A stretch of 64,000 bases of DNA, taken from assembly GCA_934141245.1 (NCBI GenBank), contig CAKPCB010000008.1, forward strand, positions 7,679 to 71,678, in the 5' to 3' direction. This document shows, one piece after another, positions 42,192 to 51,558 of the stretch. Made by a program: the position numbers and the translations under genes. Source of the DNA: an uncultured Bacilli bacterium (lineage in GTDB: Bacteria > Bacillota_I > Bacilli_A > RF39 > UBA660). Every line of letters begins with the position of its first letter. Position 1 is the stretch's first letter. Below the pieces are notes generated by a model, which had not been told where the DNA came from, did no database searches, and worked only from the letters and a program-made list of their open reading frames with translations.

Positions 42192-43364
42192 TTATTTTTT
42201 TAATCCTTTTGCACCCTTCATTCCAGAAAATCCCTTTAAAATATTAGATTCAAATGAATGAATTTTACTTTTCTTTTTCTTATAATCTTTAATTGCAATA
42301 TTTATCATTTCATCTAATAACTCTGTATAATCTATATTAAGGGGTTCCCATAAATAAAACGCTAAAGATCCTGGACAAGAGTTAACCTCATTAATATATA
42401 TTTTCTTAGACTTTTTATCAACTAAAAAGTCTATTCTTATATTTCCACTTGAATTAAGAGCTTTAAATGCTTTTGTTGCAACTTCTCTTACTTGATTTTC
42501 TTGCTTTTCAGTTAATTCTGCTGGTATCTTTCTAGATGCAGAAGCCATACCTTTACTGCTTCCTTTTTTTGCATTGCCAATGTATTTGTCTTCAAATGTT
42601 AATAGATCATTATCACTTACAACTTCTTCTATAACACTTAAATCCTGTTTTTCATAATTACCTAAAACACTAATATTTACTTCAGTTAAATTTTTCACCA
42701 CTTCTTCAACAATTATTTTACTATCATAATTAATTGCATCTTCGATTTTTTCTTTTAATTCTTCATCATTATTAGCTGTTCCAATTCCAACACTACTTCC
42801 TAATGAAGCTGGTTTAACAATAACTGGATAACCAAGTTTTTTTGCTCTCTTTATAATAGCAGTTTCATCCTCATTATACTCACTATCATAAAACCAAATA
42901 TAATCTGTTATAGGTAATTCTATATCTTTAAATATTTGCTTTTGAATTACTTTATCTTGTGATATTGCAGATGCTAAAACATCACTTCCTACAAAAGGAA
43001 CACCAACTGTTTTTAGATAACCTTGTAATACACCATCTTCCATATTAGTTCCATGAACAATTGGAAAAGCCAAATCTATTTCTTTTATTTGTCTTTTAAA
43101 GAAACCTTGACTTTGTAAGCTAAATCTTCCATTTCTACAAATTAAGACCACTTTTTTAGCATATCTTTTTAATAATGACATGTCTTGATATATATCTATA
43201 TCTTTTAACATTTCACCAGTATACCACTCCTTATCTTTTGTGATATAAATTGGTATAACCTCATATTTACTATTATCCAATTTGTTCATTGCTTGAACAG
43301 CAGATATTATGCTAACCTCATGCTCTACTGTTTCTCCACCATAAATAACACCTAATTTAATCAT
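42192..43364 (-). CDS. ddl: D-alanine--D-alanine ligase
   Basis: A 390-residue ATP-grasp ligase that joins two D-Ala for peptidoglycan precursors. It has GGETVEHEVSIISA at the N-terminus, PVIVKPASLGSSVGI for ATP binding, DFLVDKKSKKIYINEVNSCPGSLAFYLWE for metal and substrate binding, and a short Lys-rich C-terminal extension. The NSCPGS end motif differs from the usual N(T)xPG(F/M)T(S), so it belongs to a divergent clade. AAGGAGG precedes the ATG. It sits 9 bases after murF, which uses its product. Confidence 0.93.
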   Translation of the reverse strand: MIKLGVIYGGETVEHEVSIISAVQAMNKLDNSKYEVIPIYITKDKEWYTGEMLKDIDIYQDMSLLKRYAKKVVLICRNGRFSLQSQGFFKRQIKEIDLAFPIVHGTNMEDGVLQGYLKTVGVPFVGSDVLASAISQDKVIQKQIFKDIELPITDYIWFYDSEYNEDETAIIKRAKKLGYPVIVKPASLGSSVGIGTANNDEELKEKIEDAINYDSKIIVEEVVKNLTEVNISVLGNYEKQDLSVIEEVVSDNDLLTFEDKYIGNAKKGSSKGMASASRKIPAELTEKQENQVREVATKAFKALNSSGNIRIDFLVDKKSKKIYINEVNSCPGSLAFYLWEPLNIDYTELLDEMINIAIKDYKKKKSKIHSFESNILKGFSGMKGAKGLKK

Positions 43365-43373
43365 AAATCCTCC

Positions 43374-44963
43374 TTACTCATTATATGTATCAGGTAAATC
43401 ATTTTCATATAATGCATACACATCTTTTAATTTTAAATTATTTATAATTGTATAAGATTGTCTTACATCATTTATAATCATAATTTTATCTTTGTCATAT
43501 CCACTTTTGATAAGCCCATCCATTATTGGCTTTGTTTGTTTTTTACCAACTAATATAACTAAATCGGCATTAGAAATCTCACCTATTTGTTTCCCGAACT
43601 CAAAGTTATATTCATATTCTTTATTCCCTAATTCTATCATACCAGGAGTAACAACAACTCTATATCCATCCATGTTTGAAAGAACTTCAAGTGCATTTTT
43701 AGCTCCTATTGGATTAGAATTATATGCATCATCTATTTGATAAAAGTTGCCTATTTTTTTAAGCTCTAATCTATGCTCAATTGACTTAACTCTCTTTACT
43801 GCAAGTTGTAAATCCTTAACACTAATTCCAAGTTCATACCCAAGGGCAACAGCTGAAAGTATATTATATATATTATGCTTACCTAATAATTTAGTCTCAA
43901 ATTCATATTTTTTACCTTCTTTAGCTATTTCTATATCAAATGTTGTTTTAATACCCTTAGTTTTAATATTAACTGCTCTAAAATCAACATCTTTTGATTC
44001 AATACCTATCCAAATTATCTTACAAGAATTTTTAATATTATAGTTAGCTTGTTTTTCATCATCCCTATTTAAAACACCCACACCATCACTAGGTAAATGT
44101 TCAATAAGTTCCATTTTCCCCTTTTGAATATTTTCTTCGCTTCCAAATGTCTTTAAATGGGCTGTTCCAATTGATGTAATTATTCCATATTTTGGATTTA
44201 CTAAATCACACAATCCATTAATTTCACCTCTTACATAAGCTCCCATCTCAGCTATAAACACATCATCAAACTTATCAAGTTGATTATTAATAGTAATCAT
44301 AAGTCCGTTAAATGTATTAAGACTTTTTGGAGTTGGTAATGTGTTGAATTTTATACTTAATATATCATTAAGTATGTTTTTACAACTAGTTTTACCATAG
44401 CTACCTGTAATTCCAATTACTTTTAAATTTTTCATTGATGAAAGTTTATTCTTTGCCATATTTTCGAAATGTTTATATATTAATTTTTCAATTGGAGTAT
44501 TTATAATAAGTGATAAAAATGTAGTATAAAAACTAAATGTTGACAAAACTGTTAAAGCAACTAATGCTATATCATTTCTATTAAATAAAATACCTAAAAC
44601 AATTATCAAAGCATAAATAATTATATGTGTTATTATTAATCTTTTTATTCTAGCTGTAATTACTAAAGGCTTTTTGTTTTGATTACTTAAATTTATGTTA
44701 CTCTCTCTAACATAACTAATAATATATAAAATCATAATCAGTATTATAAATAATGAACTTATATTCTTAAAAAATAAGCCTAAAACTGACAACAAAATTG
44801 CAAAATATAAATAATTAACAAGTGTTGTTTTATAATTACTATTAACCCAATTTAAATATCTATTATTTTCATTATATAAGTTTTGTTGTAACATATGTAA
44901 TGATCTTTTTGTCACAAATGATACGTACAAAACAATAAGTAAGTATAAAAAATAATATAGCAT
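43374..44963 (-). CDS. murF: MurF-type Mur ligase with N-terminal membrane domain
   Basis: A 529-residue ligase adding D-Ala-D-Ala to the UDP-MurNAc-tripeptide. Residues 1-155 contain about five membrane segments, unlike the soluble MurF of most bacteria. The Mur core follows with P-loop GITGSYGKT at 184-192, a central NPKYGIITSIGTAHLKTFGS, the C-terminal DDAYNSNPIGAKNAL and TPGMIELG. Membrane tethering would place the last cytosolic step next to MraY. The ddl gene follows after 9 bases. GGGAGG precedes the ATG. Confidence 0.93.
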   Translation of the reverse strand: MLYYFLYLLIVLYVSFVTKRSLHMLQQNLYNENNRYLNWVNSNYKTTLVNYLYFAILLSVLGLFFKNISSLFIILIMILYIISYVRESNINLSNQNKKPLVITARIKRLIITHIIIYALIIVLGILFNRNDIALVALTVLSTFSFYTTFLSLIINTPIEKLIYKHFENMAKNKLSSMKNLKVIGITGSYGKTSCKNILNDILSIKFNTLPTPKSLNTFNGLMITINNQLDKFDDVFIAEMGAYVRGEINGLCDLVNPKYGIITSIGTAHLKTFGSEENIQKGKMELIEHLPSDGVGVLNRDDEKQANYNIKNSCKIIWIGIESKDVDFRAVNIKTKGIKTTFDIEIAKEGKKYEFETKLLGKHNIYNILSAVALGYELGISVKDLQLAVKRVKSIEHRLELKKIGNFYQIDDAYNSNPIGAKNALEVLSNMDGYRVVVTPGMIELGNKEYEYNFEFGKQIGEISNADLVILVGKKQTKPIMDGLIKSGYDKDKIMIINDVRQSYTIINNLKLKDVYALYENDLPDTYNE

Positions 44964-44980
44964 AAGAATCCTCCCTTATT

Positions 44981-45703
44981 TTATAAAAAATTATTTAATA
45001 TATTAATAACTTGTCCTAGATTTTCTAAATATGCATAATGAGTGGAATTTGGAAAAACTATTAATCCTGCATCAGGAATTAACTTTTCTAATAACTTCGC
45101 ATCTTCTAATGGAGCTTCTGTATCATTATCACCCCACATCAATAATGTAGGAGCTTCTATTTTTTTTGCTTGTTCTGATAGATCTTCATTGACAACTTTA
45201 ACTAATGTTTCACGCATAATCGGTGTTGCATTTCTATAATCTCTAGAGCCCATATGTTTTTTAGCAAAAGACTCAAACCTCTTTAAACCCGGTACTTTTT
45301 TCAATGTTTTAAGCATTAAAACCTTTAAATTCTTATCCTTATATGTCCTAACACAAGGACTTCCAAAAAGTATTAACTTTTGGACTTTGTTTCTAGATGA
45401 ATAATTTATAGCAACTCTTCCTCCAAAAGAATGTCCAATAATTATAGGATTCTTAATTTTTAACTTTTTAATCAGTTCTTCTAATATAACTGTATAATCA
45501 TCAATAGATAATGCCTCTTTTAATTCATCACTATCACCAAATCCAGGAAAATCTAGTATAGTTATTCTGTATTTTTTTTGTAATCTATCTCCAAGTGGTT
45601 TCATCATCTCAATATTTTGCCCCCAACCATGAAGCAAAACAATATCATCACCACTACCATATTGTATGTAATTCACATTAATATCTTTAATAGTTATTTT
45701 CAT
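44981..45703 (-). CDS. Alpha/beta hydrolase
   Basis: A 240-residue alpha/beta hydrolase. HGWGQN marks the oxyanion region, GHSFGG contains the nucleophile Ser, MWGDND has the acid and NSTHYAYLE the His. The complete triad predicts an esterase, lipase or amidase-like activity. The ATG at 45703 follows GGGTGAAG. It is first in the operon with murF, ddl, the transglutaminase-like gene and the glycosyltransferase, so an envelope or lipid substrate is plausible. Confidence 0.87.
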   Translation of the reverse strand: MKITIKDINVNYIQYGSGDDIVLLHGWGQNIEMMKPLGDRLQKKYRITILDFPGFGDSDELKEALSIDDYTVILEELIKKLKIKNPIIIGHSFGGRVAINYSSRNKVQKLILFGSPCVRTYKDKNLKVLMLKTLKKVPGLKRFESFAKKHMGSRDYRNATPIMRETLVKVVNEDLSEQAKKIEAPTLLMWGDNDTEAPLEDAKLLEKLIPDAGLIVFPNSTHYAYLENLGQVINILNNFL

Positions 45704-45809
45704 AGCTTCACCCAATATAATTATAGCACTTAGAATGATAAATCACATTACTTTTTTAGTTTTTTTGTAAAATTGCGTAAATCAATACATATTATTAAAT
45801 GGTGATATT

Positions 45810-46340
45810 GTGAACAAAAAATTTTTAATAAATATTTTAGGCTCTTTATTTATATTTCTAATAAGCTTTATAATTCACAATCTATATGAAATATTTCCTA
45901 ATACAATAACTGCAATTTTTTCTCCTGTAAATGAAAGTATTTTTGAGCATATGAAACTATTTCTTACTTCATATACAATATGGCTAATTATTAAACATAA
46001 AATATATTCATATTATAATATCAAAGAAAACAATTTTTTAATAAAAGAAGTAATTACTATGATAATAAATATAATTATGTTTTTAATAATCTATTTACCA
46101 ATTTATTACAATTTTGGTGAAAACCTATTAATAACTCTTTTAATATACTTTTTAACAATTCTTATATCAAACACTATAAATTATTTTGTTAGATTTAAAA
46201 AGGACTATAAATATCTAAAAGTAATTGGAATAACATTAATTATGTTAATGTACATCACAACAACATATTTTACTTATAATCCTTTAAAAAATAGTTTTTT
46301 TATAGATCCAACAAACAATTCGTACGGTTTAAATAAGTGA
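45810..46340 (+). CDS. DUF6512-like membrane protein
   Basis: A 176-residue protein with about five membrane segments. The short motif FSPVNESIFEHMKL after the first helix is the DUF6512 signature. No catalytic residues or partners are evident. GTG start after GGTGAT. Its last 12 bases overlap the convergent yqeH gene. Function unknown. Confidence 0.75.
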   Translation: MNKKFLINILGSLFIFLISFIIHNLYEIFPNTITAIFSPVNESIFEHMKLFLTSYTIWLIIKHKIYSYYNIKENNFLIKEVITMIINIIMFLIIYLPIYYNFGENLLITLLIYFLTILISNTINYFVRFKKDYKYLKVIGITLIMLMYITTTYFTYNPLKNSFFIDPTNNSYGLNK

Positions 46341-47333
46341 GTCTCTAATAAAAACTTCAACATCCTTATTTATAAAAACATTTACTTTTGCTTTTTCCAT
46401 TATTTTTATAAATCCTAATCCATTAATAACTAAGTCCTGATGATATCCAACTTCAATCTCATGCTTATATAAATCTTTCATAATTCCACACTTATACATG
46501 TTGTATCTTTTTGTTTTTAAGTCATTTGATGCAAAAACTGTAAAGCTATTTTTATCACCTTCAACATAATCAATTCTAAACACATCACCAATTACTAAGC
46601 ATTGCCCAACTTTTAATTGATATGTTTTAGGTTTTATTTCTTTTTTAGGGGATATTTTTTTTAGCATATTTGAATCAACATAATTATTAATGTTTCCACT
46701 ATCTACCAATCCAGGTGTATCAATTAGTGTTAAATCATCACTCAACTTAATGTTAATTTTATTTAAAGTAGTAGAAGGAAGTGGGCTTATCGTCAACTCA
46801 GAATCATATTCAGAATAATTTTTCATTAATGTATTAATTATTGTACTCTTGCCTACATTGGTATGTCCAACAACATATACATTACGACTTGTTTTATACT
46901 TTTTTATCTTTAATAAAAGCTCATCAATATTGTAGTTCTTTTTTGGACTTATCACTATTATGTCTTCAAAGTTTAAATTCATCTTTTTAAAATATTCAAT
47001 TAGTTTTTCATCTTTTATACTTTTTGGCAATATATCACGTTTATTTAAAACAAGCAAAACCTTATTATCAAAATATTGTCTTATTAGATTAATATCTCTG
47101 CTTATATTTAAAAGATCAATTATATACACAACTAAATCCTTTGTATCATTAACACTTTTTAAAATCTCCATATATTCATCATTAGATTTGGTAACCACTT
47201 GATACTCACCATAATTTTTCATTCTGAAGCATCTTGAACATATATCATTATCTATACTTGTAGTATATCCGTCTTCCATCATATTTTCATCTTGTAACTT
47301 TATCCCACAACCAATGCAATATTTATCATTCAT
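46329..47333 (-). CDS. yqeH: YqeH-type circularly permuted GTPase
   Basis: A 334-residue GTPase needed for small-subunit ribosome assembly in relatives. An N-terminal zinc finger (CIGCG ... CSRC) is followed by a circularly permuted G domain: G4 NKRD comes first, then G1 GHTNVGKST, G2 PSTT and G3 DTPGL. The C-terminal TRAP-like domain binds RNA. It overlaps yqeG by 8 bases, the usual Bacillota order. Confidence 0.95.
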   Translation of the reverse strand: MNDKYCIGCGIKLQDENMMEDGYTTSIDNDICSRCFRMKNYGEYQVVTKSNDEYMEILKSVNDTKDLVVYIIDLLNISRDINLIRQYFDNKVLLVLNKRDILPKSIKDEKLIEYFKKMNLNFEDIIVISPKKNYNIDELLLKIKKYKTSRNVYVVGHTNVGKSTIINTLMKNYSEYDSELTISPLPSTTLNKINIKLSDDLTLIDTPGLVDSGNINNYVDSNMLKKISPKKEIKPKTYQLKVGQCLVIGDVFRIDYVEGDKNSFTVFASNDLKTKRYNMYKCGIMKDLYKHEIEVGYHQDLVINGLGFIKIMEKAKVNVFINKDVEVFIRDSLI

Positions 47334-47844
47334 AGTATTTACCTCTTTTCAAAATATTTCTTTTAGATAGTTTTTTTATTATCCTATTTTCAAGAAACCT
47401 ATTAAATGTAGTTATTTTCAAATCCTTCTTTCCAAGTGGATCCACCAAAATCGTATAAATTCCAAAATGATTTCCCCCAAGAATATCTGTCATTAATTGG
47501 TCTCCAATCATACACATTTCTTTCTTTTTTAAGTTATATACTTTCTTAATTTTACGAAATCCATACGATAATGGCTTTAGTGCAAATGAAACAAAGTAAA
47601 TAGAATTTGGTTCACAAAATCTGCTGATTCTCTTTCTAACATTGTTAGAAATAATAACTACTTTAAAATCTTTTTCTAACTTTTTAAAAAGCGATTCTAC
47701 ACTACTTGGAAGTGCTTCCTCATCAATTAAAGCGATTGTATTATCTAAATCAAATATGATACATTTGATTCCAATAGACTTTAATTTATTGTAATCTATA
47801 TCTAAAATATTTTTTTTATACATATTAGGTATGTATTTATTCAT
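47326..47844 (-). CDS. yqeG: YqeG-family HAD phosphatase
   Basis: A 172-residue HAD-superfamily IIIA phosphatase. The catalytic motif FDLDNT contains the nucleophile Asp, VVIISNN is motif II, and IGDQLMTDILGG gives motifs III and IV. The family is found next to yqeH in most Bacillota. Substrate not established. AGGAG precedes the ATG. Confidence 0.93.
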   Translation of the reverse strand: MNKYIPNMYKKNILDIDYNKLKSIGIKCIIFDLDNTIALIDEEALPSSVESLFKKLEKDFKVVIISNNVRKRISRFCEPNSIYFVSFALKPLSYGFRKIKKVYNLKKKEMCMIGDQLMTDILGGNHFGIYTILVDPLGKKDLKITTFNRFLENRIIKKLSKRNILKRGKYYE

Positions 47845-47852
47845 AGTAACTC

Positions 47853-49286
47853 CTATAATTTTATTTCTTTAGTTTTCTCTAAATCCTGCTCATCGTATTT
47901 TTCTTCTACTTTTACATTAGCTTTTTTTCTTTTTCTTAATTGTATTATAATTAAAACAATCAATATTGTACCAATAACAACATCTAGTATAAAAAAGAAA
48001 TTAATTCTATTATCACGTTTTAAGTTTATAATGTATTCACTAGTACTACTTCCATCAAGTGCATTAACAATAACTCTTATACTACTACCAACCTTTAAAT
48101 TTGTATTATCTAGAACACTAACCTCAACATCATCAGAAATTGTTGTATTATATATTTTTAAACCATTTTTATATGATTTATCAAATCTTATTGTATATTC
48201 ATATTTATCACTATTAAAATTAATGTTAATACCTTTAACTGATAAATTTTTTAATCTAGTATCAGTTGCAGTTTCATTATTAACAATAGTAATAATATAA
48301 TCCTTAGTGTCTCCAGTAACTGCTTTTACAGTTATTTTTACTTTATTTTCTCCAATAATTAACTTTTGTGGGGCATCAATCTCAACTTTTGCCTCTGAAT
48401 CCTTTGGTGTTGCTTCTATTTCTATTTTTTCTAATTTATATGTTTTAATCTTATATGTCAAAACATTAGGATCAAATTTAATTTTTACAGCTCCACCATT
48501 TATTATTATAGACTCTAAGTCATTATTTACTACTCTATCATCTTTTCTTAAAATTTTAATAGTGTATATTGCTTCTTTTCCGGATTCACTTTTTACTTTT
48601 ATTAAAACATCATTTTGACCATATTCTAGTTTTACATTTCTATTACCAAAACCATCAACAAAAGATGCTTTTTTGTTATCATTTAGAGTAGCAAACACAC
48701 TAACCTCTTCATAAATAGAATCAACTTCTAATGTGTAAGAATATACATTAGATGAGAATCCACTTATTGGTTTGTTATTTATTTTTATATTTTTTAATGT
48801 ACTATCATCTGACATTATTGAAATGTTTTTCTTTACACTATCAGTAAGTACTGTAGTTGTTTCTTTACCATCATCCTTAGCTGTTGCAACAGTTAATTTA
48901 ATAGAATCAAAAGCAATACTTGTAGATGATTTTGAACTAGATTTAACCTTAAATTTTATAGTAGCAATACTTGAGGTACCAACACTTCCATTATTAGTAA
49001 ACTTTAAAACTGTGTTACCAGTTGTATCAAGTGTATTATTACCTTTCCAAGAATCTTCATTAGTTATATTTATTAGCTCAAGAACGGTATTATCATAATT
49101 AAGATTTACTTCAAATTCCGTTGCTTTTGACTCTGATTTTACAGATATTGTATAATCAATTACTTCACCACTTGATGCTGATTTAGCACCACTTACAGTA
49201 GTAAAATCATTTGCAAATACACAAATTGGTAAAAATAATACTAAACTTAAAATCAAAAAACCAACAACCCTTTTAAAACTCTTCAT
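47853..49286 (-). CDS. Surface protein with cohesin-like and cadherin-like domains
   Basis: A 477-residue exported protein. Signal peptide at 1-25 (VFAND cleavage region). Residues about 28-150 form a cohesin-like sandwich (AKSASSGEVIDYTISV, FEVNLNYDNTVLEL, IATIKFKVK). Three cadherin-like beta-sandwich units follow at about 155-245, 250-335 and 340-420, each with a YTLEV/YKIKT-type strand. One membrane segment at about 430-452 and a basic cytosolic tail anchor it. Cohesin-like domains bind partner proteins in other bacteria, and no dockerin is seen in this window. AGGAGG precedes the ATG; 12 bases downstream of the deacetylase gene. Confidence 0.82.
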   Translation of the reverse strand: MKSFKRVVGFLILSLVLFLPICVFANDFTTVSGAKSASSGEVIDYTISVKSESKATEFEVNLNYDNTVLELINITNEDSWKGNNTLDTTGNTVLKFTNNGSVGTSSIATIKFKVKSSSKSSTSIAFDSIKLTVATAKDDGKETTTVLTDSVKKNISIMSDDSTLKNIKINNKPISGFSSNVYSYTLEVDSIYEEVSVFATLNDNKKASFVDGFGNRNVKLEYGQNDVLIKVKSESGKEAIYTIKILRKDDRVVNNDLESIIINGGAVKIKFDPNVLTYKIKTYKLEKIEIEATPKDSEAKVEIDAPQKLIIGENKVKITVKAVTGDTKDYIITIVNNETATDTRLKNLSVKGININFNSDKYEYTIRFDKSYKNGLKIYNTTISDDVEVSVLDNTNLKVGSSIRVIVNALDGSSTSEYIINLKRDNRINFFFILDVVIGTILIVLIIIQLRKRKKANVKVEEKYDEQDLEKTKEIKL

Positions 49287-49298
49287 ATTTACTTCCTC

Positions 49299-50747
49299 CT
49301 AATTATTAACACTATGTCTAACAAGTGGTGTAGACATATCTATAGATAAAAATTTATATCCGTTTGCAAGTCCATAATCAATTATATCACTCAATGCATT
49401 TAATGTCTTGTAGTTATTTTCAAAGTCATGCATTAATACCACATTTGCTCTATTTTTATCTAAGCCATTAACCACATTTTTATATACCTGTTGTTTTGTT
49501 TTAGCACCACCAGCATCTCCACTAGAAACATTCCAATCAAAGTAATGATAACCCCGTGATACCACTTCATTAGTTAAATAACTCATTATTCCTTTTGAAT
49601 ACTTTTTACTAACAGTATTAGAGCCTCCACCTGGAAATCTAATAATCTTTGTTTCAACTCCAGTTATTGATTCAACTTTTTTACTAATTCTATTTAAATC
49701 ATTAAAATATGCATCAGCTGAAGTATAAATAGTTTTATAAACATGTGTATAACTATGTAGTCCAACAGTATGACCTTCATTATATTCTTGTTTGATTAGA
49801 TAGTCAAGTGAAGCATCCCTTCCTATTACAAAGAAAGTCGCTTTTACTCCCTTATCTTTTAAAATTTTTAGTACCTTAGGTGTTATACTAGCACTTGGTC
49901 CATCATCAAAAGTTAAATAAATACTTCCCTTGATACCAGAACTATTACTTTTATTAGTGTAAACAACAATTTTTCTAACAGCTTCACTTTTATTATTGCT
50001 TGAATCAGAAACAGAATAATTTATTGTATAAGTACCTGCTTTTTTTGTATTTACAGTTCCAGAAATTACAACTTTATCACTTATATTACCATCGCAATTA
50101 TCATTTACAGTTACTCCCTCTTCATTATATTGATTATTTAACAAAACATATTTAGTACTCATTCCATTTAAAGTAATTACAGGTTTTTCCTTGTCTTCTT
50201 CTTTTAGTTTTCTTTTTTTAATAGTCTTATTCTTACTTGAATCAGAAACTTCATATATTAATTCATCCTTATTTTTAAAAACAGATACTTTTTGAGTAAT
50301 ATCACCATCATAATTGTCCGTAGCAACATAACCCTCTTCAACATATTCTTTATTAGGGCATACAATAGCTTCTTCATTTCCTTTTAACTCTATGATTGGA
50401 GAAATATCATCAATAATCTCAATAGTTCTAACTATTTTATTTGTAAATATTCCACTTTTAATAGAATAACTAATTTCATATTTTCCAATTTTATTAGTAT
50501 TAACTTTTCCGTTCTTTTTAACAGATGAAGTTATATCCTTAAATGCTAAATTAGCTTTATACCCTTCTTCTATATAGTCTTGATTCAATTTTAATCTAAT
50601 ATTTTTATTTCCAACCAAGTTTATTCTTGGATAAAACAAAAAAGTCAAAAGTCCCAAAACAATAAATAATCCAATTATAATAAAAGCAGTAATCATAATT
50701 TTAGTATTTTTTTTATTTTGAATATCTTTAGAAGTATCTGTCTTCAC
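49299..50747 (-). CDS. Membrane-anchored polysaccharide deacetylase with Ig-like domains
   Basis: A 482-residue protein. Membrane segment at about 18-39, then two to three DUF5011-type Ig-like units (about 45-265) with the EEGY and DNYDGDIT motifs. The NodB deacetylase domain covers 270-475: TFDDGPS with Asp281/282, HSYTH with metal His331 and His335, RFPGG, and DWNVSSGD, ending with a LMHD. All catalytic residues are kept, so it should deacetylate peptidoglycan or another amino-sugar polymer outside the cell. GTG start after GGTGAT. It lies immediately downstream of sigK (53-base gap), which fits a spore-cortex role, though no direct evidence shows this. Confidence 0.92.
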   Translation of the reverse strand: MKTDTSKDIQNKKNTKIMITAFIIIGLFIVLGLLTFLFYPRINLVGNKNIRLKLNQDYIEEGYKANLAFKDITSSVKKNGKVNTNKIGKYEISYSIKSGIFTNKIVRTIEIIDDISPIIELKGNEEAIVCPNKEYVEEGYVATDNYDGDITQKVSVFKNKDELIYEVSDSSKNKTIKKRKLKEEDKEKPVITLNGMSTKYVLLNNQYNEEGVTVNDNCDGNISDKVVISGTVNTKKAGTYTINYSVSDSSNNKSEAVRKIVVYTNKSNSSGIKGSIYLTFDDGPSASITPKVLKILKDKGVKATFFVIGRDASLDYLIKQEYNEGHTVGLHSYTHVYKTIYTSADAYFNDLNRISKKVESITGVETKIIRFPGGGSNTVSKKYSKGIMSYLTNEVVSRGYHYFDWNVSSGDAGGAKTKQQVYKNVVNGLDKNRANVVLMHDFENNYKTLNALSDIIDYGLANGYKFLSIDMSTPLVRHSVNN

Positions 50748-50800
50748 ACTATCACCAATTATATTATATAATCTTTTGAAACTTTTTTAAATAGTTATTT

Positions 50801-51499
50801 TTACTCATTTATTTTATTGTTTTTGATAAACTCACGCAAAATCTTTGTAAGTGCTCTCTTTTCTATTCTAGACACATAACTTCTAGAAATTCCAAGTTCT
50901 TTTGCAATTTGCTTTTGGGTCATTTCATCATTATTATTAAGTCCATATCTTTTTGTTAATATTTCCAACTCCCTATCATTTAAGCTCACCATATATTGTT
51001 TTAATAAATCAATATTTTCTTTTATATACAATTCCTCTGCAAAATCTGGCTTCGGCATTTTTAACACATCAAGTATAGTTATCTCATTTCCCTCTTTATC
51101 AAAACCAATTGATTCATTTATTGAAATATTTTTACTATTTTTATTATTTGTTCTAAAGTACATAAGTATTTCGTTCTCAATACATCTTGCACAATAAGTT
51201 GTTATTTTAGTACCATGACTATTTGAAAACGAATCCACGCCTTTAATAAGTCCAATTGTACCTATACTTATTAAATCATCCTGATCTACATTTTTATGTT
51301 CAAATTTCTTTACAATATGTGCAACTAATCTTAAATTATGTTCAATAAGTTTATTTCTTGCATCTTTATTTCCTTCTTTACATAAATTAATATATTTTTC
51401 CTCCTCTTCCTTACTTAATGGATCTGGAAAAACATTATTAGAATAACTTGCAGTAAATATTCCAAGTTCTCTAATCCAATTCAACAATTTAAAAAACAT
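50801..51499 (-). CDS. sigK: Sporulation sigma factor SigK
   Basis: A 232-residue sigma-70-family factor. The N-terminal pro-like part (about 1-20) is short and hydrophobic. The pattern NVFPDPLSKEEEEKY is typical of SigK, followed by LIEHNLRLVAHIVKKFE and DLISIGTIGLIKG in region 2, AARCIENEIL-like (here CARCIENEIL), and a region 4 with GISRSYVSRIEKRAL, virtually as in Bacillus SigK. SigK directs late mother-cell genes such as coat proteins. The gene is intact, with no skin-type insertion. It lies between murE and the deacetylase. Confidence 0.94.
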   Translation of the reverse strand: MFFKLLNWIRELGIFTASYSNNVFPDPLSKEEEEKYINLCKEGNKDARNKLIEHNLRLVAHIVKKFEHKNVDQDDLISIGTIGLIKGVDSFSNSHGTKITTYCARCIENEILMYFRTNNKNSKNISINESIGFDKEGNEITILDVLKMPKPDFAEELYIKENIDLLKQYMVSLNDRELEILTKRYGLNNNDEMTQKQIAKELGISRSYVSRIEKRALTKILREFIKNNKINE

Positions 51500-51519
51500 A
51501 TAATCAACACTCCTAACTA

Positions 51520-51545
51520 ATTATATGTTTTAATAAGTATAATAT
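51520..51545 (-). promoter_or_regulatory. Candidate SigE-like promoter of sigK
   Basis: ATATT (51545-51541), 13 bases, CATATAAT (51527-51520) on the minus strand resembles the SigE consensus (ATATT, then CATACAnT). A SigA reading (TATAAT with a weak TTTATA -35) is also possible. The leader would be very short. Confidence 0.35.
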
Positions 51546-51558
51546 AAATCTTTAATAA

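Noticed and set aside
50801..51499. skin-type interruption of sigK
   Set aside because: The gene is continuous from region 1.2-like start to region 4, with no recombinase inside.
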